Assembly: GCF_026262625.1 (NCBI RefSeq)
Contig: NZ_SHNN01000001.1
Coordinates: forward strand, 1,054,001-1,118,000
Reading direction: 5' to 3'
DNA length: 64,000 bases
DNA from: Candidatus Litorirhabdus singularis
GTDB taxonomy: Bacteria; Pseudomonadota; Gammaproteobacteria; Pseudomonadales; Halieaceae
Shown: piece after piece, positions 15,741 to 24,964 of the stretch
How the letters are laid out: each line of letters starts with the position of its first letter
How positions within the stretch are numbered: position 1 is the first letter of the stretch
Position numbers and translations under genes: made by a program
The notes under the pieces: model-generated
Told to the model about the DNA's origin: nothing
What the model saw: the letters and a program-made list of their open reading frames with translations, nothing else
Database searches by the model: none

Positions 15741-17579
15741 TTAGCCGGGTAGAGGAATATTCTTGGCTTCATGGACTTGAGGCTCTGGACTGTCTGTTAC
15801 CGCCAGCGCAATCACAATGGATTCCTCTTTGGGTGCCAACTCCTGCTCGGCCGTAAACGGGAACACCAGCCCTTTCGGATCGATGACCAGCAGTGGCAGG
15901 CGACTGTCGCGGTACTTTGTTTGATACGTGGCCCAGTCGAACTCAGCGCTGAGGCGGGTGCTCTTGACCTCGCTGCCGCTGCCTACCAGGCTGACCAGAT
16001 CCGTGTAACTGATGTCCTCGCCGAATAGTTTGTTGCCCGTGTAACTGGAAGACACGCGTAGTTTCTCCGGGTTTTTCTGATCGACTTTGGAGACCAGGCT
16101 GAAGATACGCTTGGTACCGAAGTCGGCCTGAAAATGCATCGCCGAGACCAGATTAAGATGACGTTGCCGGGACAGCCCAAGCAGCCCGCCAATACCGCTG
16201 AGATCAAGATGCATCTCGGCATGTTCTGAAACCGGGTTGCCGTAGTAGGTCTCCAGCCCTTCCATACGCGCCAGCCGAATTTGTTCCCAGTTGGTGTCGG
16301 CGATTACACAGCGAAACTCATGGCGTGTCAGTTCCTGTGCCAGCGCTCGAGCAAACGCATTGGCGCCAATAATCAGAAAGCCGCGGGGGGAGGGTTCAGC
16401 CACTCCCAAGCCCTTTGCCACAAAACGGGAAGTGGCGCTTTGCAGCACCACCGTGCCGATAATCATGGCAAACGTCAGTGGTAGTAGCAGTGCTGCTTCT
16501 GCATAACCTGCGGCCACCAATTTCTCGCCGAAGATGGCGGCAATTGCAGCAGCGACGATGCCTCTTGGCGCTATCCATGCCAACAGCCCGCGTTCTGGCC
16601 AGCTGACGTCAAGGCCGATAGTGCTGACCAGGATCTTGGCCGGTCTGGCAATAAACTGCAGCACCAGCAGCAACAATGCCGCCTGTCCCGCGATACTCAT
16701 CAGTTGCTGCAGGTCTATGCGCGCTGCCAGCACAATAAACAGCATGGATATGAGCAGCAGGCTTAGGTGCTCCTTGAAATTGAGGATGGGGTGAATATCC
16801 ACCTCGCGTCGATTGGCAAGCCATAGCCCCATCACTGTAACGGCGAGCAGCCCGGATTCATGCATCAGGGCATTAGAGACACTGAATGTAACCAGCACCA
16901 GACTGAGTGTGGCGAGATTGTGTAGGTAGTCGGGTAACAGGTTGCGTGACAGCAGCTGTCCTAACAGCCAGCCGGCGCCGATGCCCAGCAAAAGACCTGC
17001 GAGCAGGGTTTGCAAAAACAGCCAGGCCACGTGGCCAAGTGCGGTTTGTCCGGCACTGGCAATAATAAACTCATAGGTCATGACCGCTGCGAGTGCGCCG
17101 ACTGGATCGATGGCGATGCCTTCCCAGCGCAGGATATTGGCGATTTTGGCGGTGGGGCGCACCGACCGGAGCATCGGCACTATGACCGTCGGCCCAGTGA
17201 CGATAACGATGGCACCGAAGAGAGCGCTGAGCTGCCAGGAAAAACCAAATATCAGGTGCGTCGCAACGGCGACAATCAGCCAGGTTACAGCGGCCCCAAT
17301 AGTGATCATGCGCTGGACGACCTGGCCTACACCGCGGATTTCGCTGAGGTTAAGAGTCAGACTGCCTTCGAAAAGAATAATGGCGACCGACAGGGAAACC
17401 ATGGGCATCAGCAGGTCGCCAAACATGGCATCGGGGTCGAGCCAGCCGGTGACGGGGCCAACCACAAAGCCGGTGATGAGTAAAAACAGGATTGCCGGCA
17501 GGCGCACCCGCCAGGCCAGCCACTGGCAGAGCGTAGCGGCTAGCAAAACCAGTGAAATAGCGATTCCGATATCTTGCAT
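15741..17579 (-). CDS. CPA1-type cation:proton antiporter with C-terminal RCK-like domain
   Basis: A 612-residue inner-membrane transporter. Residues 1 to about 395 hold roughly twelve hydrophobic segments of a Na+/H+ exchanger fold; LRWEGIAIDPVGALAAV contains the family-type Asp region. The C-terminal 200 residues start with FLIIGANAFARALAQEL, a Rossmann nucleotide motif, and look like the TrkA-N/RCK regulatory domain that gates K+ and CPA transporters through NAD(H). The likely job is pH or cation homeostasis, with Na+ or K+ exchanged for protons. It is convergent with prpE, with a 41-base gap, and shows no operon partner. Confidence 0.88.
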   Translation of the reverse strand: MQDIGIAISLVLLAATLCQWLAWRVRLPAILFLLITGFVVGPVTGWLDPDAMFGDLLMPMVSLSVAIILFEGSLTLNLSEIRGVGQVVQRMITIGAAVTWLIVAVATHLIFGFSWQLSALFGAIVIVTGPTVIVPMLRSVRPTAKIANILRWEGIAIDPVGALAAVMTYEFIIASAGQTALGHVAWLFLQTLLAGLLLGIGAGWLLGQLLSRNLLPDYLHNLATLSLVLVTFSVSNALMHESGLLAVTVMGLWLANRREVDIHPILNFKEHLSLLLISMLFIVLAARIDLQQLMSIAGQAALLLLVLQFIARPAKILVSTIGLDVSWPERGLLAWIAPRGIVAAAIAAIFGEKLVAAGYAEAALLLPLTFAMIIGTVVLQSATSRFVAKGLGVAEPSPRGFLIIGANAFARALAQELTRHEFRCVIADTNWEQIRLARMEGLETYYGNPVSEHAEMHLDLSGIGGLLGLSRQRHLNLVSAMHFQADFGTKRIFSLVSKVDQKNPEKLRVSSSYTGNKLFGEDISYTDLVSLVGSGSEVKSTRLSAEFDWATYQTKYRDSRLPLLVIDPKGLVFPFTAEQELAPKEESIVIALAVTDSPEPQVHEAKNIPLPG

Positions 17580-17747
17580 TTAGGGGTCCAGGTCAGGGCA
17601 ACGCGACGCAGCGCGGGTAATGATCACTGTCATCATCGGCCACCCGAAGCCTAGCAGAACCCTGCACTGCTGTCTGGCTGGGTCAGCGGCAGCCGGATTG
17701 ACGCCGCTCACGGTTAAGCAGGTTTGTGCGCAGTTTAGTTGGAGCCG

Positions 17748-18758
17748 CTAGTCGCTGACTTTCACTACCGCCTTGCCAAAGTTATTGCCGGCGAACAGAT
17801 CGCTAAAGGCTATGCCGCATTTCTCTACGCCGTCATACACTTGCTCATGAGCTTTGAGTTGGCCGGAAGCGAGCCACTGGGAGAGCTGGTTTCGCGCCTC
17901 AGGGTAGCGCTCTAGTTTCATGTGAGTCATGAAGCCCTCCAGCCTGGCGCTTTGCGCTACCAACTGGAACAAATTGCCGGGCCCCTTGCTGTCACCCTGC
18001 GCCGTGTAATCGGCGACCGCGCCACAAAAGGGGATGCGTGCGCCTTGAGCTATATGGTTGAGCACTACTTCCAGCAGCGGGCCGCCGACATTGTCAAAGT
18101 AGACATCAATGCCATTGGGGCAGGCCTCCGCGAGCTGCGCAGATAAATCGGCTGACTTGTAGTTCAGTGCAACGTCATAGCCCAGCTCAGCGACCAGACG
18201 TCGGCATTTTTCATCGCTACCCGCCAGGCCGATGACTCGCGCGCCCATAATTTTGGCGATTTGTCCGGCGATAGAACCTACCGCCCCACCGGCGGCGGAG
18301 ATCAGTACGGTCTCGCCCGGCTGCGGTTTGCCAATATCGGTTAAGCCGAAATACGCTGACATTCCGGTGTCGCCCAGTACGCCCATGTGATAACTCAGGG
18401 GCTGCTCGCTGTCTTCGATGGTGACCAGCCAGTCGGAGTCATCAACGACCGAATACTGCTCCCACGCCAGCCTCGCCATCAGTAAGCGTCCCACCTCGAT
18501 TTGCGGGTTTTGTGATTCCACGACGCGACCCAGAGTGAGGCCCATTACCGGGTGGTCCAGCGGCATCGCTGGCAATACCTCGTCGCCGGAGTCAGCGTCC
18601 ATCCAGTTGCGAAACCCGGCATCCAGTGACACGTAGAGGTTTTGCACCAGGGCCTGGCCATCTGTAATGACCGGTATGGGGTTGGTCACGACGGCAAAAT
18701 CTTCCGGTAGTGGTTTGCCCTGCGGTCTGCGTGCCAGTGTCACCTGAGTGTTGTCCAT
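17748..18758 (-). CDS. NADP-dependent MDR-family oxidoreductase (CurA/YncB-like)
   Basis: A 336-residue zinc-independent medium-chain reductase. The N-terminus (VTLARRPQGKPLPEDF) and the coenzyme motif AAGGAVGSIAGQIAKIMG fit the leukotriene B4 12-hydroxydehydrogenase/curcumin reductase group. The family reduces alpha,beta-unsaturated carbonyls with NADPH. The C-terminus, NNFGKAVVKVSD, is also characteristic. No zinc-binding cysteines are evident. It is divergent from the SDR at 18889; both could be detoxifying or catabolic reductases. Confidence 0.9.
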   Translation of the reverse strand: MDNTQVTLARRPQGKPLPEDFAVVTNPIPVITDGQALVQNLYVSLDAGFRNWMDADSGDEVLPAMPLDHPVMGLTLGRVVESQNPQIEVGRLLMARLAWEQYSVVDDSDWLVTIEDSEQPLSYHMGVLGDTGMSAYFGLTDIGKPQPGETVLISAAGGAVGSIAGQIAKIMGARVIGLAGSDEKCRRLVAELGYDVALNYKSADLSAQLAEACPNGIDVYFDNVGGPLLEVVLNHIAQGARIPFCGAVADYTAQGDSKGPGNLFQLVAQSARLEGFMTHMKLERYPEARNQLSQWLASGQLKAHEQVYDGVEKCGIAFSDLFAGNNFGKAVVKVSD

Positions 18759-18888
18759 GCCGTTGCTTCTCTAGAAAAGGGACGCTTAATCTAACATCGG
18801 CAGCGGATTTTGGGTATTGCCACCATAGTTGGGGATTTTTTGTGGCTGTGCGACTATTACCGCCCCAAATTCGTGTTAGGAACGAGAG

Positions 18889-19647
18889 ATGCAATTACAG
18901 GACAAAGTTGTGGTAATCACCGGTGCGGCGCGTGGGCTGGGCCGTGCTTATGCAGAGGCAATGGCGGCGGAAGGCGCAAGCGTGTATGCCTGTGACGTTA
19001 ACAGTTGTGATGAAACTGTAGCGGCAATTACCGCGGCGGGGGGCAGTGCGGCCTCAGGCAGCGTGGATATTTCCAGTATGGAGAGCTGCCAGGCCATGGC
19101 CGATGGCGCCGTAGCGGCGTTTGGTCGCATTGATGTTCTAGTCAATAACGCTGCCTTATATGGCGGTCTCAAGGGTGGACGCTTTGAGTCCCTCGACGAA
19201 GACCAGTGGGACGCGGTAATGAACGTCAACATCAAGGGCGTATGGCAGACCTGTAAGGCCTGCGTTAATCCCTTACGCAAAGCGGGTGGTGGTTCGATTA
19301 TCAATATAGCCTCATTGGCAGCGGTGTTCGGTATGCCTTACGGTCTCGATTATGTGGCCTCCAAAGCCGCCGTTATCGGCATGACCAGAGGCATGGCTCG
19401 CGAGCTGGGAGGTGACAGTATCCGGGTCAATGCGGTAGCACCGTCGGCGGTAATGACCGAGAGCACCAGTGAATTCTTTGGCGAAAAAATGGATAAAGCC
19501 AAAGTGGTGATTGCCAAGGGCCAGGTCTTGCAGCGTAACCTTGAGACGCATGATCTGACCGGCACCATTATCTATCTGGCATCGGACAACAGTGCTTTTG
19601 TGACCGGCCAGACGCATATGGTCGACGGTGGCTCCTGGTTCTTATAG
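18889..19647 (+). CDS. Short-chain dehydrogenase/reductase
   Basis: A 252-residue classical SDR. The coenzyme-binding motif is ITGAARGLGRAYAE, and NNAA follows at about 88-91. The active site has Ser in INIASLA and Tyr/Lys in DYVASKAA. The C-terminal DNSAFVTGQTHMVDGGSW is typical. An acidic residue at the end of strand 2 (ACDVN) suggests NAD(H) preference. Substrate is not deducible; many close relatives are annotated as 3-oxoacyl reductases or alcohol dehydrogenases. It starts with GAGAG upstream of the ATG, and lies alone between the divergent reductase and the YiaW-like gene. Confidence 0.9.
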   Translation: MQLQDKVVVITGAARGLGRAYAEAMAAEGASVYACDVNSCDETVAAITAAGGSAASGSVDISSMESCQAMADGAVAAFGRIDVLVNNAALYGGLKGGRFESLDEDQWDAVMNVNIKGVWQTCKACVNPLRKAGGGSIINIASLAAVFGMPYGLDYVASKAAVIGMTRGMARELGGDSIRVNAVAPSAVMTESTSEFFGEKMDKAKVVIAKGQVLQRNLETHDLTGTIIYLASDNSAFVTGQTHMVDGGSWFL

Positions 19648-19738
19648 ACGCTACTAACGCGATTTTTCCTATCTTTGGTTGGTCGTAAAAGGGTTCAGGT
19701 AGATACGGAGCTCTGAACTGGTAAAGGAGTTAACTACC

Positions 19739-19981
19739 ATGGGTATTATGGTGTTTTCGATGATCGTGCTGCTGACTTTGTTGGTCACGGCTTTGGCGAT
19801 TTTTGTGTTTCTTGCGCGCTGGCCCGGCCAGACCGCGGCGGCGCGCAATCATCCCTACGCAGACGCCGTGACCGTAGCGGGTTGGGTGGGATTGTTGGCA
19901 GGTGGCGTACTCTGGCCGCTAGCGCTGGTGTGGGCTTATTTGACTCCGCCGGCGGAACCACTGTCAGGAGATGGCCAATGA
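19739..19981 (+). CDS. yiaW: DUF3302 (YiaW-like) inner membrane protein
   Basis: An 80-residue protein with two hydrophobic segments (about 6-26 and 44-66) separated by a short loop with WPGQTAAARNHPYADAV. Size, topology and sequence resemble the DUF3302 family, which includes E. coli YiaW. AAGGAG lies about nine bases before the ATG. The last four bases overlap the start of the HlyD-like gene (ATGA), as in the E. coli yiaWV pair. The exact role is unknown; it probably supports the adaptor encoded by the next gene. Confidence 0.75.
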   Translation: MGIMVFSMIVLLTLLVTALAIFVFLARWPGQTAAARNHPYADAVTVAGWVGLLAGGVLWPLALVWAYLTPPAEPLSGDGQ

Positions 19982-20919
19982 TCGTATTTCTGACGCTAAT
20001 ATATGTGGCGATTCTGCTCTTGCTGGTGAAACTCGGCGTGGTGCGGTGGACGCTGTTCTGGAAACTGTCGCCGGCGTTGTGGATGATCATGTTGACGCTG
20101 GTGCTGTTTTTACCACTGCAGTTTTATGCGCCATCTGGCCCGATAATAGTGCTGCAACCTACGGTGCAGATTGTGCCTCCGGTGGATGGTCTGGTGGAGA
20201 GCGTTGCGGTCAAGCCTAATCAACGGGTGGAGCGCGGTGACACTTTATTTGTTATAGAGCAGGACAAGTATCAGGCGGCGGTGGACCGGCTAGAAGCAGA
20301 TATACGGCTGACCGGGATTCAATTGGCACAGGCTCAGGAGCTGTTTGCCCGCAATGCGGGGCGTCAGTTTGAGATTGACCGCCGCCAGGCGCAGTTAGAC
20401 AGCTTGCAGGCCCAATTGCGTGCTGCGCAATGGGATCTCGAGCATACCGTGGTGCGAGCGCCCGGCGCTGGCACGTTGACCGGCAGCGAAGCCCTGCAAG
20501 TCGGTGCGCGGGTGGTTTCCATGCCGTTTCAACAGACCATGGCATTTCTGGATGACAAGCGCGTTTTCGCGATGAACGTGCAGCAGATTTATCTGCGGCA
20601 TATCGAGCCTGGGCAGCCCGCAGAAGTCACTTTTAAAGTGCTGCCCGGAGAAATTTTCTCGGCGACGGTAGAGCTGGTGATTCCGGGCAATGCGCTGGGT
20701 CAGGTGGCTCCCACTGGCAGCTTATACACCGCGCTTGCTACTGACCCGATGCCGTTTGGCGTGCGCCTGGTACTGGATGACTCAACGGTGGCTGAGCGCC
20801 TGCCAGCCGGAGCTGTTGGCACTGCTGCGATATACAGTGGCAAGATGTCGGCGATCTATATTATCCGTCGCGTGATGATGGGTATGGATGCCTGGCTCAA
20901 TTTCGTGATTCCTGCCTGA
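19978..20919 (+). CDS. yiaV: HlyD/EmrA-like membrane fusion protein (YiaV-like)
   Basis: A 313-residue membrane-fusion-type protein. The start ATG at 19978 overlaps the previous stop by four bases; a longer reading from 19882 runs through the DUF3302 gene and is rejected. Two N-terminal transmembrane segments (about 2-20 and 31-50) precede a lipoyl half (VDGLVESVAVKPNQRVERGD), a coiled-coil hairpin (about 92-145), and a second lipoyl half with VRAPGAGTLTG. The C-terminal beta-barrel follows. Such proteins bridge inner-membrane exporters to the outer membrane. No transporter or TolC gene is adjacent, the same situation as E. coli yiaV. Confidence 0.82.
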   Translation: MIVFLTLIYVAILLLLVKLGVVRWTLFWKLSPALWMIMLTLVLFLPLQFYAPSGPIIVLQPTVQIVPPVDGLVESVAVKPNQRVERGDTLFVIEQDKYQAAVDRLEADIRLTGIQLAQAQELFARNAGRQFEIDRRQAQLDSLQAQLRAAQWDLEHTVVRAPGAGTLTGSEALQVGARVVSMPFQQTMAFLDDKRVFAMNVQQIYLRHIEPGQPAEVTFKVLPGEIFSATVELVIPGNALGQVAPTGSLYTALATDPMPFGVRLVLDDSTVAERLPAGAVGTAAIYSGKMSAIYIIRRVMMGMDAWLNFVIPA

Positions 20920-21160
20920 TGTCTGTAGGCCCGAGCTGCTGCCCTTTTACAGGGTGACAGGCTCGGGTCGCCAAACGCGGCCTGCCGCTGCCCTCAGTGA
21001 CATCGTTGTGTTTGTACCAGCCTGGCGCACTAATATGGTGCACTAACCTGTGTGTGCGCCGTAATGAAGCGCGGCCAGATCAATAAGTGATCGCTTTTGT
21101 CCGTGAACTGCTGTGAAACAGGGGTAATAACTTGGCACGAAACTTGATAACGAAGCAGGT

Positions 21161-21985
21161 ATGACCAAGAAACGTTCATTGTTGGGGCATTACCCGCTGG
21201 TGGTTACCGATCTCGACGGTACTTTACTGGATCGCGAAAGCTATAGTTTTGCAGCGGCCTTGCCGGCGCTGGAGGAACTGCAAAGGCGCGGCATCCCACT
21301 GATTCTTAATTCCAGCAAAACCGCCACGGAGATGCTCGAGCTGCAGCGGGCTCTGGGGATCCAGACGCCTTTTATTGCCGAGAACGGCGCGGGTTTATAT
21401 CGGGTCACCGCGACTGGTGACAGTCAGCTTTGGCACAGCTTTGCCGCACAACGTGAGGTGGTGTTGGGCCACTTGTGTGAGCTGCGCGATGAACATCAGT
21501 ACCGCTTTAGGGGCTTTGCTGACATGAGTCCTGTCGAGATCAGTGCTTGCACGGGCTTAACGCCGGCCCAGGCAGTTGCTGCGGCAGCGCGGGCGTTCTC
21601 AGAGCCACTGCAGTGGCAGGACACTGCCGAGCGATTGCACCTGTTTATGCAACAGATAACAGACGCTGGCTTATACGCGGTGCAAGGTGGGCGTTTTCTC
21701 ACCGTGACCGGGCCCTGCAACAAAGGCGCGGCGCTGAAGGCCTTGCTGCAAGAACTGGGTGTGCTTGATAGCGCCTATGTTGTAGCGCTTGGTGACAGTC
21801 CCAACGACATCGAGCTATTGCAGAGCGCTGATGTTGCCGTAGTGATTCGCTCGGTTCATAGCGAACCGTTGCAGGTGGAAGGGCCGGCGCGGGTAATCCG
21901 CAGTCAGGCTGAAGGGCCTTCGGGTTGGCAAGAAGTAATGCAAACACTGCTGGCTGAGCCGGCATTGCAAACAGAGAGGCTTTGA
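21161..21985 (+). CDS. Mannosyl-/glucosyl-3-phosphoglycerate phosphatase (HAD-IIB)
   Basis: A 274-residue HAD-superfamily phosphatase. Motif I is VVTDLDGTLLD, with the nucleophile Asp; motif II is ILNSSKT; motif IV is ALGDSPNDIELL. AENGAGLY is typical of the mannosyl-3-phosphoglycerate phosphatase family. Together with the GpgS-like gene that starts three bases after its stop, it most likely dephosphorylates glucosyl-3-phosphoglycerate to glucosylglycerate, a compatible solute. The mannosyl substrate cannot be excluded from sequence alone. It opens a four-gene operon with the synthase, a GH13 phosphorylase and a carbonic anhydrase. Confidence 0.87.
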   Translation: MTKKRSLLGHYPLVVTDLDGTLLDRESYSFAAALPALEELQRRGIPLILNSSKTATEMLELQRALGIQTPFIAENGAGLYRVTATGDSQLWHSFAAQREVVLGHLCELRDEHQYRFRGFADMSPVEISACTGLTPAQAVAAAARAFSEPLQWQDTAERLHLFMQQITDAGLYAVQGGRFLTVTGPCNKGAALKALLQELGVLDSAYVVALGDSPNDIELLQSADVAVVIRSVHSEPLQVEGPARVIRSQAEGPSGWQEVMQTLLAEPALQTERL

Positions 21986-21987
21986 GA

Positions 21988-23220
21988 ATGGCAGATTTCC
22001 ATCAGAACGGTTTGGTTACAACCTTACACAATCTTTCCCACCGACCGATTGAGGACCTGGAGCGAGAGCTGGTGAGTTTCAGTCAGCAGCGGGCAATGTC
22101 GCTGGTGCTACCTTCGCTCTATTCCGAACTGTCTGGGCCGGCGCTGGGCAATATAGTGCAGGAGCTCACCAAGGTGCCGTACCTGGAAGAGATTGTCATC
22201 GGGCTGGACCGGGCCGATGAAGCCGAGTATCGCCACGCACTGGAGTACTTCGGCAAACTACCCCAGCATCATCGAATTCTCTGGAACGACGGTCCCAGGC
22301 TGCGTGCTATTGATCAGCAGTTGCAGGATTTGGAACTGGCTCCCATGGAAATGGGTAAGGGTAGAAACGTCTGGTATTGCCTGGGTTATGTGCTGGGTTC
22401 TGGTCGCAGTAAGTCAGTGGCTTTGCACGACTGTGACATCGTCACTTATCAGAGAGAGTTATTGGCACGGCTGATTTATCCGGTGGCGCATCCCACCTTT
22501 AGCTACGCTTTTTGCAAGGGTTACTATGCGCGCGTTGCCACCAATACCATGGGCGGCCGGGTCAGCCGTCTTTGTGTGACACCATTGTTGCGGACTTTGA
22601 CCAAGGTCTGCGGTTATTCAGAATTCATCGACTATCTGGACAGCTTTCGCTACCCGCTGGCCGGTGAGTTTTCGATGCGCGTGGATGTCATCGATGACCT
22701 GCTAATTTCCAGTGACTGGGGACTTGAAATTGGTGTGCTGGCAGAAATGAAACGTAACTACGCTACTAATCGCCTGTGTCAGGTGGACATTGCCGATGTC
22801 TATGATCACAAGCATCAGCAATTGTCTGCCGACGATGCCAGCGCCGGTTTATCGAAGATGAGCACGGACATCGCCAAGGCGCTGTTTCGTAAACTCGCGA
22901 CCAAAGGCGAAGTTTTCTCGACAGAGAAATTCCGCACGATCAAGGCGACCTACTACCGCGTGGCGCTGGATTTTATTGAAAGCTACCACAATGATGCGGT
23001 GATCAATGGTCTCGAATACGACCGCCATCTGGAAGAGCAGGCGGTCGAGCTGTTTGCGCAGAACCTGATGGCCGCGGGCGAACAGTTTCTCGAGAACCCG
23101 ATGGAAAAGCCCTTTATGCCCAGCTGGAATCGGGTGCGCTCGGCAGTGCCCGATATCCTTGAGCAACTGCATGCGGCGGTTGAAGCTGATCACCGGGAGT
23201 TTGGTGGCAATGTCGGCTGA
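21988..23220 (+). CDS. gpgS: Glucosyl-3-phosphoglycerate synthase
   Basis: A 410-residue GT-A-fold glycosyltransferase. The metal-binding DxD-type motif is VALHDCDIVTY (about residues 147-157). The nucleotide-sugar region contains IVIGLDRADEAEY. The length and order fit the GT81-like GpgS enzymes that join a glucosyl nucleotide to 3-phosphoglycerate. I chose the ATG at 21988 with GAGAGG upstream; the TTG at 21982 would add two residues. It lies just after the phosphatase and overlaps the GH13 gene by 11 bases. The pathway product would be glucosylglycerate, known to build up under salt or nitrogen stress. Confidence 0.85.
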   Translation: MADFHQNGLVTTLHNLSHRPIEDLERELVSFSQQRAMSLVLPSLYSELSGPALGNIVQELTKVPYLEEIVIGLDRADEAEYRHALEYFGKLPQHHRILWNDGPRLRAIDQQLQDLELAPMEMGKGRNVWYCLGYVLGSGRSKSVALHDCDIVTYQRELLARLIYPVAHPTFSYAFCKGYYARVATNTMGGRVSRLCVTPLLRTLTKVCGYSEFIDYLDSFRYPLAGEFSMRVDVIDDLLISSDWGLEIGVLAEMKRNYATNRLCQVDIADVYDHKHQQLSADDASAGLSKMSTDIAKALFRKLATKGEVFSTEKFRTIKATYYRVALDFIESYHNDAVINGLEYDRHLEEQAVELFAQNLMAAGEQFLENPMEKPFMPSWNRVRSAVPDILEQLHAAVEADHREFGGNVG

Positions 23221-24964
23221 TACTGGCGATTTACAGCGCCGGGTTAGTGAGCACCTGGCACGAATTTATCCATCCCATGATAGTACGGCGTTGACCCAGC
23301 GGGCACTGGCGGCCATGGCGCTGGAGCCCGACGCGCCGGCACCGCAGCCGCATCGCAATCTCTGGGATCAGCGCGATGCGGTGCTAATCACTTATGGAGA
23401 TTCTATTGTCAGCGAGGGCGAGCGTCCGCTGCGCACCTTGCATCGAGTGCTGGATAAGCACATCGGAGCTGCGGTGAACTCAGTGCATATACTGCCGTTT
23501 TTCCCCTACAGCTCCGACGATGGCTTTTCGGTAATCGACTATCTTTCGGTCAATCAGTCACTGGGCGAATGGGAGGATATTACGGCGCTGTCTGAGGACT
23601 ATCGCTTAATGTCAGACCTGGTGCTGAATCATGCTTCCAGTCGCGGTCACTGGTTTGAAAACTTCAAGCAACGTGAGCACCCGGGAAAAGACTACTTTGC
23701 AGAAGCCAATCCGGTTGATGACCTTAGCCAGGTGGTGCGACCGCGCAGTTCGCCGCTGCTGACCCCGGTGCAAACTGCTGAGGGTGTGCGCCATGTTTGG
23801 TGTACCTTTAGCCCAGATCAGGTTGATCTCAACTTCGCCAACCCAGAGCTGTTGCTAGAGTTCGTACACATTATTTCCCAGTACCTGGAACGCGGTGTAC
23901 GACTGTTTCGAATGGACGCGGTGGCTTTCTTGTGGAAGGTGCCGGGAACCCCTTGTGTGCATCTGCCCGAGACCCACGAAATTATTAAGCTCTTGCGAAC
24001 CCTGATTGAGCACCATACCCCGGATGCGGTCATCATTACCGAAACCAACGTCCCCAACCGCGAGAACCTGACCTACTTTGGCAACGCCAATGAAGCGCAT
24101 GCGATATACAATTTTTCTTTACCGCCACTGCTGCTGTACACCCTGGTCAGCGGTGACTGTCGTCATCTGAAGACCTGGCTGATGAGTATGCCACCCGCAC
24201 AGGCGGGTACCGCATACCTGAATTTTCTAGCGTCTCACGACGGTATTGGCTTGCGTCCCCTGGAAGGTCTGTTGAGTCCCCAGGAGCAGGAGCAACTGTT
24301 GTCTTGTATGCAACGTTTCGGCGGTAAGGTGTCCATGCGTCAGGCTGCGCTTGACCATCTGAAGCCCTACGAAATCAATATATCTTTGTTCGATGCCATG
24401 CAGGGCACCATTGATGGCGGGTCTGATCAGTGGCAGGAACAGCGCTTTATCTGCGCTCACACTATTATGTTGGCGCTGGAGGGGATTCCGGCGCTGTATA
24501 TACATAGCCTGCTGGCCACCGGTAACGACTATAAGCGACTGGAACATACCGGCCAGAATCGTTCGATCAATCGCCATATCTGGGATGCAGAAATGCTTGA
24601 GGCTGAACTGGCCGATGACAACAGTCGCCACCCACGTGTGTTGCGCTCTCTATTGGAGTTGCTGACCCTGCGCCAGCGGCAGACCGCTTTTCACCCCAAT
24701 GCGACCCAGTTCACCCTGCACCTGGGCACTAGTGTGTTTGCCTTCTGGCGGCAGAGTATCGATCGCCGCCAGAGTATCTTCTGCCTCGCCAATATCACCT
24801 CCAAACCACAACGTATGAGCCTGGCGGATATCAATTTGATAGGTACTGACCGCTGGTGGGACCTACTGAGTGGCGATGAGTTCGGTGAGTTAGACGCCGG
24901 ACTGGAACTAGCACCCTATCAAGTGGCATGGCTGAGTAATCTTGAGGGGGGAGTGGATCAATGA
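23210..24964 (+). CDS. GH13 sucrose-phosphorylase-like glycosidase (probable glucosylglycerate phosphorylase)
   Basis: A 584-residue alpha-amylase-family enzyme of the GH13_18 phosphorylase type. VLNHASSRGHWF is the first conserved region. RLFRMDAVAFLWK carries the nucleophile Asp, IITETNVPN the acid/base Glu, and LASHDGIGLRP the third Asp. The ATG at 23210 overlaps the gpgS stop; an upstream TTG reading is unlikely. In this subfamily the acceptor varies among sucrose, glucosylglycerol and glucosylglycerate. The phosphatase and GpgS neighbours make glucosylglycerate phosphorolysis, giving glucose-1-phosphate and glycerate, the best inference. It ends with ATGA over the carbonic anhydrase start. 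Confidence 0.85.
   Translation: MSADTGDLQRRVSEHLARIYPSHDSTALTQRALAAMALEPDAPAPQPHRNLWDQRDAVLITYGDSIVSEGERPLRTLHRVLDKHIGAAVNSVHILPFFPYSSDDGFSVIDYLSVNQSLGEWEDITALSEDYRLMSDLVLNHASSRGHWFENFKQREHPGKDYFAEANPVDDLSQVVRPRSSPLLTPVQTAEGVRHVWCTFSPDQVDLNFANPELLLEFVHIISQYLERGVRLFRMDAVAFLWKVPGTPCVHLPETHEIIKLLRTLIEHHTPDAVIITETNVPNRENLTYFGNANEAHAIYNFSLPPLLLYTLVSGDCRHLKTWLMSMPPAQAGTAYLNFLASHDGIGLRPLEGLLSPQEQEQLLSCMQRFGGKVSMRQAALDHLKPYEINISLFDAMQGTIDGGSDQWQEQRFICAHTIMLALEGIPALYIHSLLATGNDYKRLEHTGQNRSINRHIWDAEMLEAELADDNSRHPRVLRSLLELLTLRQRQTAFHPNATQFTLHLGTSVFAFWRQSIDRRQSIFCLANITSKPQRMSLADINLIGTDRWWDLLSGDEFGELDAGLELAPYQVAWLSNLEGGVDQ

Noticed and set aside
19882-20919. Long start for the HlyD-like gene
   Set aside because: The first 32 residues lie in the DUF3302 gene in another frame; the ATGA overlap start at 19978 is better.
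20930-20967. CCCGAGC/GCTCGGG stem-loop after the HlyD-like gene
   Set aside because: The arms are short for the 24-base loop and no T-run follows, so I do not call it a terminator.
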